This document shows positions 61,536 through 64,000 of a DNA stretch of 64,000 nt, piece by piece (positions within the stretch are counted from its first letter, which is position 1; each line of letters opens with the position of its first letter). The notes under the pieces are model-generated. The model did not search any database, was not told the origin of the DNA, and was given only the letters and a program-made list of their open reading frames with translations. The position numbers were made by a program, and so were the translations under genes. This stretch comes from Epiperipatus broadwayi (lineage: Eukaryota; Onychophora; Udeonychophora; Euonychophora; Peripatidae). The DNA lies in NCBI GenBank assembly GCA_028023455.1, contig JAQFVV010013344.1:86282-150281 (forward strand). Reading direction: 5' to 3'.

Positions 61536-64000
61536 GTATTGGTTTACATATTGTTGTATTTTATTATAAGTTTTAATTATATTAATTTATTTTTGTAATG
61601 TGGATGTAATAATTTATGTAAAAAATTAAAAATGAATGTTTTTATTTCATATTTGAATAAAAAATTTCAATATATATTCATTAAAAGGATACATTATTTT
61701 ATCTTTAAGGAAAAGCTTATTTTTTAAAAGATAAAAAAATATTCTAATTTATTACATTTTTATTTACCATTATCAAACTCACTCCATTTACAACTTTAAC
61801 ACCATCCACCTCAGATAAATACAATAATGATTATTACTAATTATTTTCTAAACTAGAGAATATTTGTAGCACAGATATAAACTTTAAACCTCAGTTAAAG
61901 ATTAATATATATGATATTTGAATTTTAAACATACACACACATGGAGTTATTCACCTTTCTCTTTCCCATGTGTAATATATTTATAGATATATTTAACAAC
62001 CCCCATTCTTTTTAAATTCATATAAATAAAGATACAATAAAAGACAAATGACCGCCAAGATTTATTTTGTGCTGAACCAGCACTCATCAGTTGACCTAGG
62101 TCATTATCTCCCGTATATATCTCTATTATATGAAGAGTATTTATCTATAGTAAATTTTTATTTACCATTGTCAAACTCACTCCACTCACAACTTTGACAC
62201 CATCCACCTCAGATAAATACAAACAATGATTATTATTAATCATTTTCTAAACTAGAGTAAACCTATAAACAAACATGATTTCTTTAAATCTGAAATCTTT
62301 GTAGTTACTTTTTTTTTTGTTGGATCCCTTCCTTCATTTAATTACGTTAAACACATTCACACCAAAATGATTTTTGACATTTATAACAAAAATTGATATT
62401 TTAAAATAAAATAACAGAGGAACTGTTAAAAAATAAGCATTTAATAACTTAAACAAAATGTATAATTTATAAAAACTACTTTTTTTCCATATGAAAAACT
62501 TAACTGAGTTTACAAAATGAATATACTATTGGGAATTCGAATCCATCTCCACCCCCAAAAAGTATTGCGTTCTCTCTTATTTCGTATTAATAAAAAAATT
62601 TACGTAAATATTATTTATGGATTAATTAATCAGATTTATAATTTGAAAATAATTTTTAATAAGAATTGCAAAAATATAATTAACATTAGTATAAATTAAC
62701 ATTCTACTACTTTAATGAAAACTTTTTTTAAAAAAAAGTTTATTAAATGTTTTTAGTAAATACCTTTTGTGCTTATGTTGAGGGGTAGGGGAAATTCTAC
62801 ATCAAATCCAGTCTAGAAATTTGTGGAGCTGTGTATAAAATTTGAAATGGTTCAAAAATATAGAAATATGTATTTGAATATATTTTTTTATTAGTAACTT
62901 AATACAACTGTGCAAAGTAATGACGCGTACTGTCATATCTCCATTCGTAACAACAAAGTATTTATAGATTACTGGTGTTTAATGTTTTGTGTGATGATTA
63001 TTGTATGTATCTGATTTATTCCACCTTATTACTTAACTTCTGTTATAGTTTATTTTATGTTTATTAAAAATAACATTTGAATTAGATTTGAAATATGGCA
63101 AATAAAAGTTTGTGCTATTTGCATTTGCCGCAGGCCTTCCCTGTAAATAATTTTGTTAAAAATTTAAATACAGTTAATAAAAATTCTTAATGTAGTATTT
63201 TAAAATTACTTTAAATACCATTTTCTTTTACCAAGCTAAACAATTATTTCATTGTAATATTAATAAATCTAAATTGACTTGTATAATAAACAATATTATT
63301 ATTAACAAAAAATACATAAATACGTAGCTTATTTGAAGCTGATTAGATTTATAAATTTTATTTTTGTTTATGGATATCACAACTTTTTTATTATCAAATA
63401 TATGCCTGATGATTTGAACATTTTCTGATTAAGAAATTGTTCAAAATAAATGATTTTTGTAAATTATTTGCCAATTACGTTTTGAAAATTAATGTTAAAA
63501 ATCAACCTAGTAATAAATAGTTGTCAGTTTTTGATAATTGTAGATTAAAATTGTGTTTGCATGAAGAGAAGTATAATTGAGTATTTATATGAGCAGTGTA
63601 GTTGAAAACATTTTAAAAAGTACTTTTGTTGAATAAATAAAAAAAAGAAGTATGTATATAATGTGTTTTTAATATTCAACATACATACATAAAAATTTTA
63701 TATAGAGATTTAGTTTCGTTTTATATTACTTATTAATTTCTGGTAACATTTCTTTTTTCCCCAGAAAGTATTCAAATAATATTATGCCCTAATGATTATA
63801 AAAACAAAAAGTTGAAATAAAATAAGGAATCTAAACAATTTTAGTATGTCAGAAATAGTATAATTATTATATGGGAGATTCATAGAGTAAAATACAGATT
63901 CATAATTCTGTGTGATTATAAAAAAAATTTATAGAAGGACATTACATTTATATCGGCCTTTCAAGCCAATGTAATTACAATTATATACAGACGCTATAAA
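61536..64000 (+). other. Start of the following Myo7a intron (open at window edge)
   Basis: This begins with the donor gtattg. It holds a duplicated block of about 102 bp (61757-61858 and 62155-62257) and a fragment of a dispersed repeat near 62030-62120. The rest is A+T-rich without recognisable exons. Confidence 0.6.
61757..62257 (+). repeat. Pair of 102-bp direct repeats flanking a dispersed-repeat fragment
   Basis: TTTTTATTTACCATT.TCAAA...CACCATCCACCTCAGATAAA...CTAAACTAGAG occurs at 61757-61858 and 62155-62257 with about 10% differences by eye. Between them, near 62030-62120, is a minus-oriented fragment of the 47280-47634 family (GTGCTGAACCAGCACTCATC). Confidence 0.8.

Noticed and set aside
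1-64000. CRISPR arrays, operons, rRNA genes
   Set aside because: No regularly spaced short repeats with unique spacers, no ribosome-binding-site-led gene series and no rRNA signatures; the window is eukaryotic.

Overview
The window looks like non-coding, repeat-filled DNA from an animal, most probably an arthropod. It is very A+T-rich, has no bacterial gene organisation, and its long open frames are almost all decayed retroelements. The only host gene I can name is the 5' end of an unconventional myosin VIIa gene (Myo7a; 'crinkled' in flies) on the + strand at the right edge. A tiny first coding exon (58110-58127, six codons) is spliced to a second exon (61422-61535, 38 codons). Together they give the N-terminus typical of invertebrate myosin VIIa, and the rest of the gene lies beyond base 64000. 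A splice acceptor at 58063-58064 suggests at least one upstream 5' UTR exon, which I could not locate.

Most of the rest is mobile DNA. (1) A family of RTE-like non-LTR retrotransposons with (GAT)n 3' tails has six copies, at 735-1320 (-), 6939-7103 (-), about 7995-10847 (+), about 18190-20033 (+), 24971-25141 (+) and 43101-44294 (+). Three of these have visible target-site duplications. (2) There are two Penelope-like elements (PLEs). One is a decayed RT plus GIY-YIG copy at 12755-14085 (-). The other is a head-to-head palindromic pair at 44297-45795 whose two arms carry different inactivating lesions. (3) A 492-bp hAT-type non-autonomous element at 6177-6668 has a perfect 8-bp target duplication. 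(4) tRNA-like retroposons include one 95-bp insertion at 49405-49499 with a perfect 14-bp target duplication. (5) There are several foldback or palindromic units, the largest at 29755-36580, with others at 23143-24832, 46311-47214 and 59374-59617.

Region by region: 1-7.1 kb holds RTE fragments, a SINE, a degenerate minisatellite and the hAT element; 8-10.8 kb a near full-length RTE wreck; 12.7-14.1 kb a PLE; 14.6-16.1 kb a G+T-skewed stretch of unknown nature; 17.9-21.1 kb a SINE, an RTE and an inverted pair of repeats; 23.1-25.5 kb foldback and duplicated repeats; 25.5-29.7 kb extremely A+T-rich DNA with nothing recognisable; 29.7-36.6 kb the large inverted repeat, one arm of which carries about 1.9 kb of extra sequence with a weak small-protein candidate; 36.6-43 kb unassigned DNA with two less A+T-rich islands; 43.1-48.3 kb RTE, PLE pair, foldback and dispersed repeats; 48.3-58 kb mostly featureless DNA with a tRNA-like retroposon and local duplications; 58-64 kb the Myo7a exons and repeat-bearing introns.

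No rRNA genes, CRISPR arrays or operons are present. All classification rests on motif recognition and by-eye comparison inside the window, so boundaries marked 'about' may be off by tens of bases. I cannot fix the species.
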